The notes under the pieces: model-generated | Database searches by the model: none | The model's input: the letters and a program-made list of their open reading frames with translations, nothing else | Told to the model about the DNA's origin: nothing | Assembly (NCBI GenBank): GCA_031280615.1 | Contig: JAITGO010000017.1 | Coordinates: 62,001-126,000 of the forward strand | DNA length: 64,000 bases | Direction of reading: 5' to 3' | Source: Desulfobulbus sp. | Lineage (GTDB): Bacteria; Desulfobacterota; Desulfobulbia; Desulfobulbales; Desulfobulbaceae | Shown here: positions 27,549 to 36,229 of the stretch, one piece after another | How the letters are laid out: the number at the start of each line of letters is the position of its first letter | Numbering within the stretch: the stretch's first letter is position 1 | Made by a program: the position numbers and the translations under genes

Positions 27549-28876
27549 CCGAAATCGCGGCAGACCTCATCCTCACCGGACGCTACCTGTTGACCATGGA
27601 CCGGGAACGGCCGCTCATCGAGCGGGGCGGGGTGGCCATCGGCGGCGACACCATCCTGGCGGTGGACAGCGCCGACCGGCTGCTGGCCCGCTTTCCGGGA
27701 GCGCAGGTGATCGCCGAACCGCACGGCTTGATCATGCCCGGCCTGGTGAACGTCCACACCCACGCGGCCATGTCGCTGTTCCGGGGACTGGCCGACGATC
27801 TGCCCCTGATGCGGTGGCTGAACGACTACATCTTCCCGGTTGAAGCCACCCTGACCGGCGAGGTCGTGCACCTGGGGAGCCAGCTGTCGATCTGCGAGAT
27901 GATCAAGTCCGGGACCACGTCGTTTTGCGACATGTACCTCTTTGCCGGCGAGGTGGCCAGGGCCGCCGAGGAGGCGGGCATCCGGGCCTGGATCGGCGAG
28001 GTGCTCTATGATTTCCCCTCGCCCAATTACGGCGCGCTGGAAAACGGCTTTGCCTACACCAAAGACCTGCTGGCCCGGTATCGACGCCACCCGCTGATCA
28101 CCGCCACCGTGGACCCGCACGCGGTCTACACCTGCTCGCCGGACCTGCTGACTCGACTGGGGGCCATGGCCGCGGAGGAAGAGGCGCTGTATGCGATCCA
28201 TCTCAGCGAAAACGAGGAGGAGGTGCGCACCTGCCGCGAACGCTACGGCCGTACCCCGGTGGAGCATCTCGAGGCCCTCGGCCTGCTCGGGCCGCGGGTG
28301 GTGGCCGGCCACTGCGTCGTGCTCACGGCCGAGGAGATCGCCCTTATGGCCGAGCGGGGCGTCAAGGTGGCCCACTGTCCGGAATCGAATTTGAAGCTGG
28401 CTTCCGGCATCGCCCCGGTAGTGCGGATGCTGGAGGCGGGGATCTGCGTGGGGCTGGGCACCGACGGCAGCAGTTCCAACAACGATGTCGACCTGTTCGG
28501 CGAGATGAACACCGCCGCCAAGATCCACAAGGTCGAGCGGATGGATCCCACGGCGATGAACGCCGAAACCACCTTGCACACCGCCACCCTGGGCGGGGCC
28601 GGGGTGCTGGGCGCCAGCAGCCTGATCGGCAGCATCGAGCTGGGAAAAAAGGCCGACTGCATTGTCCTTGACCTCGACCAGCCGCACCTGACCCCGCTGT
28701 ATCATCCGGCCTCGCATCTGGTGTATGCCGCCCGGGGCAGCGATGTGATCCACTCGGTGATCAACGGCCGCCTGGTGATGCGAAACCGCCGGCTGCTCAC
28801 CTTGGACGAGCCGGCCATCCTGGCCCGCGCCGCCGAGATCGGGGCCGGGTTCCGCCGGGGCCGCGATGGCGGTTGA
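27545..28876 (+). CDS. mtaD: 5-methylthioadenosine/S-adenosylhomocysteine deaminase
   Basis: A 443-residue amidohydrolase of the MtaD/TrzA group. Metal ligands are His71 and His73 in NVHTHAAMS, then YAIHLSENEEE, VVAGHCVVL and the aspartate in GLGTDGSSSNNDVD; the two composite beta-barrel ends are typical. It deaminates methylthioadenosine, adenosylhomocysteine or adenosine to inosyl compounds. Overlap with the upstream purine phosphorylase fits a path in which deaminated nucleosides are then phosphorolysed. The promoter of the tat genes begins inside its last codons. Confidence 0.93.
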   Translation: MTEIAADLILTGRYLLTMDRERPLIERGGVAIGGDTILAVDSADRLLARFPGAQVIAEPHGLIMPGLVNVHTHAAMSLFRGLADDLPLMRWLNDYIFPVEATLTGEVVHLGSQLSICEMIKSGTTSFCDMYLFAGEVARAAEEAGIRAWIGEVLYDFPSPNYGALENGFAYTKDLLARYRRHPLITATVDPHAVYTCSPDLLTRLGAMAAEEEALYAIHLSENEEEVRTCRERYGRTPVEHLEALGLLGPRVVAGHCVVLTAEEIALMAERGVKVAHCPESNLKLASGIAPVVRMLEAGICVGLGTDGSSSNNDVDLFGEMNTAAKIHKVERMDPTAMNAETTLHTATLGGAGVLGASSLIGSIELGKKADCIVLDLDQPHLTPLYHPASHLVYAARGSDVIHSVINGRLVMRNRRLLTLDEPAILARAAEIGAGFRRGRDGG

Positions 28877-28902
28877 CAGGGAATCGGCCGGAATGCTATT
28901 AT
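28873..28902 (+). promoter_or_regulatory. Sigma-70-type promoter of the tatA pair
   Basis: TTGACA (28873-28878) and TATTAT (28897-28902) are separated by 18 bases; both boxes are near consensus. It lies 46 bases before the first tatA ATG and overlaps the mtaD stop. Confidence 0.75.
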
Positions 28903-28947
28903 CAAGTCCTTTCGCTCTTCTTCGCTTCTTCTATATGAGGTGTCGTC

Positions 28948-29127
28948 ATGTTCGGACTCGGAATGCCTGAGCTGATCGTTATTCTGGTGATTATCGTCAT
29001 TATCTTCGGGGCCGGCAAGCTGCCGGAAATCGGCAGCGGCATCGGCAAGGGTATCCGCAATTTCAAGGAAGCGGTCAAAAAGGATGACCCCAAAACCTTG
29101 GACAACGACAAGGACAAAGAGGCCTGA
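28948..29127 (+). CDS. tatA: Twin-arginine translocase TatA/TatE-type subunit (first copy)
   Basis: A 59-residue protein with one N-terminal helix ([24 protein letters not shown]), the hinge [10 protein letters not shown] and an amphipathic helix [12 protein letters not shown], then an acidic/basic tail. TatA oligomers form the pore for folded twin-arginine proteins. ATGAGGTG upstream gives a ribosome site. A second copy follows 49 bases later; no tatC is in the window. Confidence 0.94.
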   Translation: MFGLGMPELIVILVIIVIIFGAGKLPEIGSGIGKGIRNFKEAVKKDDPKTLDNDKDKEA

Positions 29128-29176
29128 TCCGGCCTTTCGCCGCTTCTCTCCCCTTCACCCCCCCCCCGGTGCCGCC

Positions 29177-29425
29177 ATGTTTGGACTTGGAATTCCTGAA
29201 CTGATTGTCATTTTGGTCATTGTCTTCTTCCTCTTCGGCGGTAAAAAACTGCCGGAAATCGGGGCCGGTCTCGGCAAGGCCATCGGCTCCTTCAAAAAGG
29301 GGTTGAACGAGGTCGAGGAAACCGCCACCGATCTCAAGAAAAGCCTGCCGGTGGTCAAGGAGATCGCCGAGGTCAGGGAATCGCTGGAACAGGTCGGAAA
29401 AATAACCGGTTCCGCCGACAAATAA
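29177..29425 (+). CDS. tatA: Twin-arginine translocase TatA/TatB-type subunit (second copy)
   Basis: An 82-residue paralogue of the gene just upstream ([29 protein letters not shown] matches it closely) with a longer cytoplasmic tail ([26 protein letters not shown]). The longer coiled-coil tail is TatB-like, but the [10 protein letters not shown] hinge is TatA-like, so it may act as either. The ATG at 29177 was chosen by alignment with the first copy; the in-frame extension upstream is proline-rich leader. Confidence 0.9.
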   Translation: MFGLGIPELIVILVIVFFLFGGKKLPEIGAGLGKAIGSFKKGLNEVEETATDLKKSLPVVKEIAEVRESLEQVGKITGSADK

Positions 29426-29510
29426 CCGCTCGACACTCTCCCCTCGGTTCGCCATGGAGCCCCATGGCGAACCCCTGCCGCTTTCCCCGCTACGTCTTTT
29501 TCATTAGCGC

Positions 29511-29539
29511 TTGACAAGCCCCCCCCTTTTCAGTAAATG
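29511..29539 (+). promoter_or_regulatory. Candidate sigma-70 promoter of the glutamate synthase genes
   Basis: TTGACA (29511-29516), a 17-base spacer and TAAATG (29534-29539). It lies about 130 bases before the first glutamate synthase gene and directly upstream of palindromic sites. Confidence 0.5.
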
Positions 29540-29549
29540 CTCCTTCTTA

Positions 29550-29612
29550 CACAGATTGCAATTCTGTGAATAAACAATTGCAAAATCGTATTTAATCTTA
29601 CAATTTTGTGTA
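29550..29612. promoter_or_regulatory. Cluster of ATTGCAA-type palindromic sites before glutamate synthase
   Basis: CACAGATTGCAATTCTGTG (29550-29568) is an inverted repeat with CACAGA/TCTGTG arms. Related sequences follow: ACAATTGCAAAAT (29574-29586) and, on the minus strand, ACACAAAATTGTAA (29598-29611). All three share ACA, ATTG and AA in the same order. Placed just after the candidate -10 box, they look like operators for a nitrogen- or amino-acid-responsive regulator; the regulator is not known. Confidence 0.5.
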
Positions 29613-29667
29613 TTTTTATTCGTGATTGTCGCTCCCGCCATTGCGAACGACCGTCCAGGAGCCGTCC

Positions 29668-30810
29668 ATGTGCCGATTAGCTCTCAAAAGCGCAGATATC
29701 CCCTTTTCCCCCTACGAAGTGCTTTCCGCCATGGAGGCCATGCAGGAAGGCTATGACGGCAGCGGCCTCGGCTTGCTGCTGCGGGGCGTGGAATTCGACG
29801 AGTTCAAACTCAAGCCCCACCACGTGGTTCTTTCCGGCATCGCCCACACCGAGGCTGCCTTCCACCGGCTGACCGACTGGATGGGCGCCCAGGGCTTCCG
29901 GGTCAAATACGCCCACGAGTTCGAGCGCCGGCCCGAGTTGATCGAGGCCGGGGACCGGTTCACCTATCTGGTGCGGGTGTACCGGATTCCGGAGGCCTGG
30001 GCTAACCTGAGCCTGGAGCAGATCGACGACAAACTGCTCGAGACCCGGTTGGCGATCCGCCGGGACGGTGAAGCCCATGGCGGCGATATCACCGTCTTTT
30101 CCTTGTACCGCGACGTGGTGATGATCAAGGAAGTGGGCTGGCCGCTGGCCGTGGGCGACGCCCTCGGTTTGGCCGACGGCCGGCTCAAGGCCAGGGTGGT
30201 CATGGCCCAGGGACGGCAGAACACCAACTACGGCATCAACCTCTACGCCTGCCATCCCTTTTTCATCCAGGGCATCGCCACCATGACCAACGGCGAGAAC
30301 ACCGCCTTCGTCCCGATCAAGGAATGGCTGCTGGGCAAGAACATCCCCGGCTATCTCGGCTATCACTCCGATTCCGAGACCTTCACCCATATTCTCCATT
30401 ACGTGACCAAAAAGCTGAAGCTGCCGCTGGAGCTGTACAAGCACGTCATGACCCCGTTGAAGACCGAGGAGTTGGATGTCCACCCCAACGGCGATTTCCT
30501 CAAAGGACTGCGCACCGCCTGCCGCCGCCTGATCATCGACGGCCCCAACGCGGTCATCGGCACCCTGCCCGACGAAACCTGCTTGCTGGTGATGGATCAG
30601 AAAAAGATGCGGCCGGCCACGGTCGGCGGCCGGCCCGGCGCCTGGGCCATCGCCTCGGAGATGTGCGGGGTCGACGCCCTGGTGCCGGACCGCAACCCCT
30701 CCCTCGATTTCCAGCCCATGCGCGAGCACACCGTTATCATTCCGCCTGAACGCAAGGAACGCATAATATGGTCTCAGTTCGATCGATTCACTCTTCCCCA
30801 AGCAGCCTGA
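29668..30810 (+). CDS. Glutamate synthase glutaminase domain protein (class II amidotransferase)
   Basis: A 380-residue protein equal to the first domain of the large glutamate synthase subunit. It begins MCRLALKS, so after Met removal Cys2 would be the N-terminal nucleophile that releases ammonia from glutamine; this fixes the start at 29668, supported by AGGAG upstream. Other class II features are NTNYGINLYACHPFF, GENTAFVPIKEWL and the HSDSETF loop. The synthase and reductase parts are in the next two genes. Its end overlaps the next gene by 43 bases in another frame. Confidence 0.9.
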   Translation: MCRLALKSADIPFSPYEVLSAMEAMQEGYDGSGLGLLLRGVEFDEFKLKPHHVVLSGIAHTEAAFHRLTDWMGAQGFRVKYAHEFERRPELIEAGDRFTYLVRVYRIPEAWANLSLEQIDDKLLETRLAIRRDGEAHGGDITVFSLYRDVVMIKEVGWPLAVGDALGLADGRLKARVVMAQGRQNTNYGINLYACHPFFIQGIATMTNGENTAFVPIKEWLLGKNIPGYLGYHSDSETFTHILHYVTKKLKLPLELYKHVMTPLKTEELDVHPNGDFLKGLRTACRRLIIDGPNAVIGTLPDETCLLVMDQKKMRPATVGGRPGAWAIASEMCGVDALVPDRNPSLDFQPMREHTVIIPPERKERIIWSQFDRFTLPQAA

Positions 30811-32408
30811 CCTACCACGACCTTCCCTGGATCATCGAGCACAGGGAGGACCGCTGCACCCTGTGCGGCCGCTGCACCTCCGTTTGTCCGGTGGGGGCCA
30901 TCTCGCTTTCCCATTTTCGCCAGCGGGTGCCCAAGCTCGATGTCCTACAGAAGCGGCGAGGCAACGATTACCGCCATTTCACCGGCATCCGCCAGAACAC
31001 GGTGATCGAGAAGCGGTGCATCGGCTGCGGCATGTGCGCCTCGGTCTGCCCCAACGAGGCCATCGGACCGCATGCCAACGACAACGAGCACCGGGCGGTC
31101 TTCCACCTCAACCAGAAGGGCGATGCCCACAAACGGGGCGGCCGGCGCAATGTTCCCGGCCGGACCGTGCTGGACCGGATGCAGTTCGGCCGTATCTCGA
31201 TGCTGACCGATCCGGCGCTCGACGCGGGCCGCCACGAGTTCAACATCAACACCATCCTCGGCCGGGTGCTGCCGCCGGAAGAGTTCCTCCGCCGCAAACT
31301 GACCGGGGAGTGGATTCCGCCGACCCGGGAGATTTTTCCCTTTGTCATCGGCTCGATGTCGTTCGGGGCGCTGTCGCCCAACATGTGGCTTGGCCTGTTG
31401 CAGGGCGTGGCCTACTGCAACGAGGTGCTGGGCATCCCGGTGGTGATGGCCACCGGCGAGGGCGGCTGCCCGCCCTGGGTGCTGAAGAGCCCGTTTCTCA
31501 AGTACATCATCCTCCAGATCGCCTCCGGCTATTTCGGCTGGGACGAAATCATCCGTGCCATCCCCGAGATGCAATGCGACCCGGCGGCCATCGAGATCAA
31601 GTACGGCCAGGGGGCCAAGCCCGGCGACGGCGGCCTGCTGATGTGGTTCAAGGTCAGCAAGCTCATCGCCCGGCTGCGCGGTGTGCCCGAGGGCGTCGAC
31701 CTGCCGTCGCCGCCGGTGCACCAGACGCTCTATTCCATCGAGGAGAGCGTCATGAAGATGATCCAGACCATGTCCATGGCCTTCGGCTTCCGGGTGCCGG
31801 TCTATCCCAAGGTCTCCGGCTCGACCTCGGCCAAGTCCGTGCTCAACAACCTGGTGCGCAATCCCTATGCCGGCGGCCTGTTGATCGACGGCATCGACGG
31901 CGGCACCGGCGCGGCCTACAACGTCAGCATGGATGCCACCGGCCATCCCATCGCCTCCAACCTGCGCGAATGCTATCTGGACCTGGTCCGCCAGGGCCGC
32001 CAGAACGAAATTCCGCTGTTCGCCGCCGGCGGTGTCGGCAAGAACGGCAATGTCACCCAAAACGGCATGGCCCTGATCATGCTCGGTGCCTCCGGGGTCC
32101 ACATCGGCAAGTACATCATGCAGTCCTGCGCCGGCTGCCTGGGCAACGAGATGGGGCGCTGCAACGTCTGCAACGTCGGCCTGTGCCCCAAGGGCATCAC
32201 CAGCCAAAATCCCAAACTCTACCGCCGTCTCGATCCCGACGAAGTCGCCCAGCGGGTGGTCGACGTGTTCATGACGATCCGCACCGAAATCAAGAAGATC
32301 ATGGCCCCGCTCGGCCGTTCCCAGAGCCTGCCCATCGGCATGTCCGACGCGCTGGGCATCGAGGACAAGGCCATCGCCGAGCGGTTGCAGATCAACTACA
32401 TTTGCTGA
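30768..32408 (+). CDS. Glutamate synthase FMN-binding domain protein with N-terminal ferredoxin clusters
   Basis: A 546-residue protein. Residues about 20-105 hold two 4Fe-4S motifs, CTLCGRCTSVCP and CIGCGMCASVCP. Residues about 150-520 are the FMN-dependent glutamate synthase barrel: VIGSMSFGALSPNM, MATGEGGCPPW, EIKYGQGAKPGDGG, KVSGSTSAKSVLNN and AGGVGKNGNV, with a cysteine set (CAGCLGNEMGRCNVCNVGLCPKGI) for the family's 3Fe-4S cluster. It makes glutamate from 2-oxoglutarate and ammonia. The start at 30768 has AAGGAAC upstream, inside the previous gene. Confidence 0.93.
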   Translation: MVSVRSIHSSPSSLTYHDLPWIIEHREDRCTLCGRCTSVCPVGAISLSHFRQRVPKLDVLQKRRGNDYRHFTGIRQNTVIEKRCIGCGMCASVCPNEAIGPHANDNEHRAVFHLNQKGDAHKRGGRRNVPGRTVLDRMQFGRISMLTDPALDAGRHEFNINTILGRVLPPEEFLRRKLTGEWIPPTREIFPFVIGSMSFGALSPNMWLGLLQGVAYCNEVLGIPVVMATGEGGCPPWVLKSPFLKYIILQIASGYFGWDEIIRAIPEMQCDPAAIEIKYGQGAKPGDGGLLMWFKVSKLIARLRGVPEGVDLPSPPVHQTLYSIEESVMKMIQTMSMAFGFRVPVYPKVSGSTSAKSVLNNLVRNPYAGGLLIDGIDGGTGAAYNVSMDATGHPIASNLRECYLDLVRQGRQNEIPLFAAGGVGKNGNVTQNGMALIMLGASGVHIGKYIMQSCAGCLGNEMGRCNVCNVGLCPKGITSQNPKLYRRLDPDEVAQRVVDVFMTIRTEIKKIMAPLGRSQSLPIGMSDALGIEDKAIAERLQINYIC

Positions 32409-32438
32409 TACAGGTCTTCAAGACAGGGCTTTGACATT

Positions 32439-34799
32439 ATGAGCGACTCACAACGCACCGTTCTCACCATCCGCGGCCGTGGCGCCAATAACCAGCGGAT
32501 TTCATCCAAGATTTTTGAGGAAGAGGTCCGGGCGGCCGCGGCCATCGCCGACGAGCTGATCCTCGAATCCTATGGCCAGCACAATATCGGCCTGCGGCTC
32601 GGTTCCCGGGAGCGACCGCTGACCATCCGGGTCAAGGGACCGGCCGGCCAGCGGCTCGGCTGCATGGGCCTGCCCGGCGCGACCGTCGTATGCGAGGGCT
32701 CGGCCTCCGACGATGTCGGCTATCTCAACATCGGCGCCGATATCGTTGTCAAGGGCGATGCCACCAACGGCGTCTGCAACGCCATGGCCGGCGGCCGGGT
32801 GATGATCGGTGGCTCCATCGGGGCCCGCGGCCTGACCATGACCAAATGGAACCCGGACTACGAGCGGCCGCAGATGTGGGTGCTGGGTTCGGTGGGCGAT
32901 ACCTTTGCCGAGTTCAACTGCGGCGGCGTCGGGGTGGTGTGCGGGATCGAGGCCAAAAATCCGGAGAACGTGCTCGGCTATCGGCCCTGCGTCGGCATGG
33001 TGGGCGGCAAGATCTACTATCGGGGCAAGACCGACGGTTCCTATGCCACCACCAACGCCAAGCTGGGGGCGCCGAACGAAGAGGAGTGGCAGTGGCTGAT
33101 CGAGCGGCTGCCCGAATTCCTTGCGCACCTCGACCGGGGCGAACTGTTGCCGAAGCTGTCGGTCCGCAAGGAATGGCAGGTGCTGACGGCCATCACTCCC
33201 CAGGAGCGGGCTCTGATTTTTTCCGGCCCCATGCCCATGACCGAATTCCGGCGGCAAATCTGGGACCGCGGCTTCGGCGGCGGCGACCCGTTGCGCGATA
33301 TCGCCCCCGGACTCGAGCGCGGGACGATCGGGGTGGTCGAGCCGGGCGAATGTCGGCGGCGCAAGCCGTTCTGGGCCAACCGCGATGCGGCCGCGCCCTG
33401 CACCTTCTTCTGCCCGATCCACATTCCGACCGTCGACCGCCTGCGCCTGATCCGCGAGGGCCGCACCGACGAGGCCTACGAGATGCTGCTGCGCTACACC
33501 CCGTTGCCGGCCTCGGTGTGCGGCACCATCTGCCCCAATCTCTGCATCCAGAACTGCTCCCGCGAAAAGATCGATTATTCCATCGACGCCGCGGTGCTCG
33601 GCCGCTCGATCCAGGCGGTGGCGCCGCCGGCCGCGAAGCCGGCCATCGGCAAGAAGGTGGCGATCATCGGCGGCGGCCCGTCGGGCATGGCCGCGGCCTG
33701 GCACCTGGCCCTGAACGGGGTCGAGGCGCACATCTTCGAGCGCGACACCAAGCTGGGCGGCAAGCTGGCCCAGACCATTCCCTGGGAGCGTTTGTCCCAG
33801 GCGGTGTGGGAGGTGGAAATCGACCGTTTCCTCAAGACCGAAAACCTCCAGGTCAGCCTGGGGGCGGACCTGAGCCGGGATACGGTCGAAGAATTGAAAA
33901 AAACGTTCGATTACGTGGTGGTGGCGGTGGGAACCCATCAGCCGCGCACGCTTTCCTTCCCCGGCCATCAGCGGGTCGTGCCCGCGCTTGCGTACCTCAA
34001 GGCGGCCAAGAGCGACCAGCCGATGGCCACCGGCAGGCAGGTGGTGATCATCGGCGCCGGCAATGTCGGCTGCGACGTCGCGGCCGAGGCTTACCGACTG
34101 GGGGCCGAGGAGGTGACCTTGGTCGATATCCAGAAACCGCTGGCCTTCGGCAAGGAGCGGATCGCGGCCGAGACCCTGGGCGCCACCTTCAAGTGGCCGT
34201 TCATGACCCGCGAGGTCACCGCCGAGGGCCTGGTCGGGGCCGACGGCACCGTGCTGCCCGCCCAGACCGTGATCATCTCCATCGGCGACATCCCCAGCCT
34301 GCCCTTTCTGCCCGAGTCGGTGGCAGTGGTCAAGGTGGGGGGCGCTTCCTGGATCAAGACCGACGAGGCTGGCCGGACCAGCGATCCCCAGATCCTGGCG
34401 GTGGGCGACGTCGAGCGGCCCGGTCTGGCGACCAATGCCCTGGGGGCCGGCAAGCGGACCGCCGAATATCTGCTGGCCGTGTTCAGGGGCGAACCTTGGC
34501 TGCCTTTCCACCAACGGCTGATCAGCTACGAGGACCTGACCCTGGCCCACTACGATCCGGTCACCGACCGAGGCGCCACCGAGGACCAGCAGGCCGCCCG
34601 CTGCCTGAGCTGCGGTTCCTGCCGCGATTGCCACCTCTGCGAGACCGTCTGCCCGACCGGCGCCATCTCCCGCCGGGACATCCTCCCCGGCCGGGACGGG
34701 GTGAATTACGAGTACGTCTCGGACGACGACAAATGCATTGCCTGCGGCTTCTGCGCCGACACCTGCCCCTGCGGCATCTGGGTGATGCGGCCGTTCTGA
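32439..34799 (+). CDS. GXGXG domain fused to NADPH-glutamate synthase small-subunit reductase with C-terminal 4Fe-4S
   Basis: A 786-residue fusion. Residues about 1-240 are the GXGXG right-handed beta-helix that normally ends the large glutamate synthase subunit (YLNIGADIVVKGDATNGVCNAMAGGRVMIGG). Residues about 320-680 are the GltD-type reductase: N-terminal Cys motifs (CTFFCPIHIPT, CGTICPNLCIQNC), FAD loop AIIGGGPSGMAAAWHLA and NADPH loop VIIGAGNVGCDVAAEA. Residues about 720-786 add two 4Fe-4S motifs (CSCRDCHLCETVCP region, CIACGFCADTCPCG). It supplies electrons to the FMN protein upstream. A terminator follows. Confidence 0.92.
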   Translation: MSDSQRTVLTIRGRGANNQRISSKIFEEEVRAAAAIADELILESYGQHNIGLRLGSRERPLTIRVKGPAGQRLGCMGLPGATVVCEGSASDDVGYLNIGADIVVKGDATNGVCNAMAGGRVMIGGSIGARGLTMTKWNPDYERPQMWVLGSVGDTFAEFNCGGVGVVCGIEAKNPENVLGYRPCVGMVGGKIYYRGKTDGSYATTNAKLGAPNEEEWQWLIERLPEFLAHLDRGELLPKLSVRKEWQVLTAITPQERALIFSGPMPMTEFRRQIWDRGFGGGDPLRDIAPGLERGTIGVVEPGECRRRKPFWANRDAAAPCTFFCPIHIPTVDRLRLIREGRTDEAYEMLLRYTPLPASVCGTICPNLCIQNCSREKIDYSIDAAVLGRSIQAVAPPAAKPAIGKKVAIIGGGPSGMAAAWHLALNGVEAHIFERDTKLGGKLAQTIPWERLSQAVWEVEIDRFLKTENLQVSLGADLSRDTVEELKKTFDYVVVAVGTHQPRTLSFPGHQRVVPALAYLKAAKSDQPMATGRQVVIIGAGNVGCDVAAEAYRLGAEEVTLVDIQKPLAFGKERIAAETLGATFKWPFMTREVTAEGLVGADGTVLPAQTVIISIGDIPSLPFLPESVAVVKVGGASWIKTDEAGRTSDPQILAVGDVERPGLATNALGAGKRTAEYLLAVFRGEPWLPFHQRLISYEDLTLAHYDPVTDRGATEDQQAARCLSCGSCRDCHLCETVCPTGAISRRDILPGRDGVNYEYVSDDDKCIACGFCADTCPCGIWVMRPF

Positions 34800-34824
34800 T
34801 CCCGGCCGGTACCCGAAAAAACGA

Positions 34825-34862
34825 AGCCCCCCGATCGCATCGCGGTCGGGGGGCTTTTTTTT
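34825..34862. terminator. Bidirectional terminator between glutamate synthase and scpB-like gene
   Basis: A 14-bp stem, AGCCCCCCGATCGC (34825-34838) with GCGGTCGGGGGGCT (34842-34855), with one G-U pair and a 3-base loop, followed by T8. An A6 run just before it (34816-34821) gives the minus strand a U tract too. It serves the convergent glutamate synthase and scpB genes. Confidence 0.93.
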
Positions 34863-34919
34863 GCCGCCGGGCAAACGGCTTCGGCCTTTATCGGCGGCAG
34901 TATCGACAAGCCTCCGGCG

Positions 34920-35699
34920 TTACTTGCCCTGAAAGCGGGGCGGGCGTTTTTCCTTGAAGGCTCGAATTCCTTCCTGATAGTCCTGGCTGTCGTACACGCT
35001 TCGCCGCACCGATTGAATCAGCTCAAAGGTCTCGGCCGTGAGCGTGGCGCCGCGGGTGAGCAGGCGGAATTGGCGCTTGATGACCGAGACGGTCAAGGGC
35101 GCATTGTTGATGATCTTGGTGGCCAATTCCTTGGTGAATGTCTCGAGTTCCGCGGCCGGAACCAGATGGTTGAGTAAACCTATGCGCAATGCCTCCGGGC
35201 CGGAGATCGGTTGGGCGGTGAAGAAGAGTTCCTTGGCTTTGTTCAGTCCGAGGATATTGATGAAATGAATCAAACCGGAAGGATTGTATGGAACGCCGAT
35301 CTTGGCAGGGGTGATGGCGAAGGTGGCGCTTTCGCACCCGATCAGGATATCGCAGGAAAGGGCGAGGTCCAGGGCGCCGCCCCAAACGCCGCCCTCGATC
35401 ATGGCGATGATCGGCCGGGGATAGTCCTGGACATGGCGTAACAGGGACTCGAACGGTTCTTCGTACGGCAGGGGATCGCGATAGGGATCGGGCAATTCGC
35501 CGATGTCGTGGCCCGCGGACCAGACCGTGCTGTTGGCGGGCGCGCGTAAAACGACGGCCAAGGCTCCGGATGTGTGGTGTCGATCGAGGGCCTCGACCAG
35601 TTCGTCGATCAAGGCTTTGCTCAAACAATTGCGCTTGGGCGCGTTATTCAAGGTGATGAAGCCCAATTTTCCATCCAATTCGGTATGCACAAGAATCAT
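34920..35699 (-). CDS. scpB: Methylmalonyl-CoA decarboxylase-type crotonase (ScpB-like)
   Basis: A 259-residue crotonase-fold protein close in length and sequence to E. coli ScpB (261 residues): NAPKRNCLSKALIDEL, FSAGHDIGELP-type SAGHDIGELPDPYRDPL, MIEGGVWGGALDLALSCD, TPAKIGVPYNPSG, and the end VYDSQDYQEGIRAFKEKRPPRF. ScpB decarboxylates methylmalonyl-CoA to propionyl-CoA. That activity would fit a propionate-linked pathway, though Desulfobulbus is known mainly for transcarboxylase. GGAG precedes the start at 35699. The longer frame upstream adds no family sequence. Confidence 0.85.
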   Translation of the reverse strand: MILVHTELDGKLGFITLNNAPKRNCLSKALIDELVEALDRHHTSGALAVVLRAPANSTVWSAGHDIGELPDPYRDPLPYEEPFESLLRHVQDYPRPIIAMIEGGVWGGALDLALSCDILIGCESATFAITPAKIGVPYNPSGLIHFINILGLNKAKELFFTAQPISGPEALRIGLLNHLVPAAELETFTKELATKIINNAPLTVSVIKRQFRLLTRGATLTAETFELIQSVRRSVYDSQDYQEGIRAFKEKRPPRFQGK

Positions 35700-35885
35700 G
35701 GTTTTCTCCAAATGAAGAGCTTTTTTTACCCGGCAGTCGCCTCTGAAGAGGCTGTTTTCCAATTTGCCGGGGCAGGCAGATCGATATCTGCCGATGGTAT
35801 AATCGGGCGGACGTTGGGATATGAAAGCGATTTGGCGCGAAGAAGAGGCAATGCCCCGCCAGTGGCCGTAAAGTACTTTTCACTT

Positions 35886-35927
35886 CCCCTCCACCTGTGC
35901 CAATGGCCTGGTCCACAGGTGGAGGGG
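35886..35927. repeat. Perfect 14-bp inverted repeat between two minus-strand genes
   Basis: CCCCTCCACCTGTG (35886-35899) and CACAGGTGGAGGGG (35914-35927) pair perfectly around a 14-base loop that can itself pair (CCA...TGG). There is no U tract on either strand, so it is not a textbook intrinsic terminator. It sits just past the zinc-ribbon gene and 186 bases before scpB. Confidence 0.7.
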
Positions 35928-35943
35928 GGTTTCCGTGGCCGAA

Positions 35944-36111
35944 CTAGGCCAGCTTTTCGGCCTCTTCGATAGAGCGCTTGAATCGCTCGGTCGAAAAACG
36001 CAACTGGCAGCCGGGGCAGCAATTGCCGGGTTTCTTGAACCAACTGCCGGGGTTGTTCATTTTGATGCCGCATTTGGGACAGGTCACGGTGATGTTCTTG
36101 TCTTCCGTCAT
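35944..36111 (-). CDS. Small zinc-ribbon protein
   Basis: A 55-residue protein with two paired-cysteine knuckles, CPKC (about residue 11) and CCPGC (about residue 31), spaced as in a zinc ribbon, and a helical, charged tail. No named family was recognised; such proteins often bind nucleic acid or act as small partners. The start at 36111 was chosen as the ATG nearest the ribbon; AGGAAAACG-like sequence lies upstream. It follows the DUF362 gene by 118 bases on the same strand. Confidence 0.65.
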   Translation of the reverse strand: MTEDKNITVTCPKCGIKMNNPGSWFKKPGNCCPGCQLRFSTERFKRSIEEAEKLA

Positions 36112-36229
36112 GACGTTTTCCTCACAGAGAAAGAATAAATGAGTCGGGCACCGGGCATTGCCGCAGGCGCATGGCCGCCACCGGCCGCTCCGCCCGTTGT
36201 TGCCGCCGAAGCCACCGCTCCTGGGGGGC

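Noticed and set aside
29446..29473. A perfect 12-bp inverted repeat (GGTTCGCCATGG / CCATGGCGAACC) after the second tatA gene
   Set aside because: Considered as the tat terminator, but no U tract follows directly (the nearest T run is over 20 bases on), so it was not listed as a terminator.
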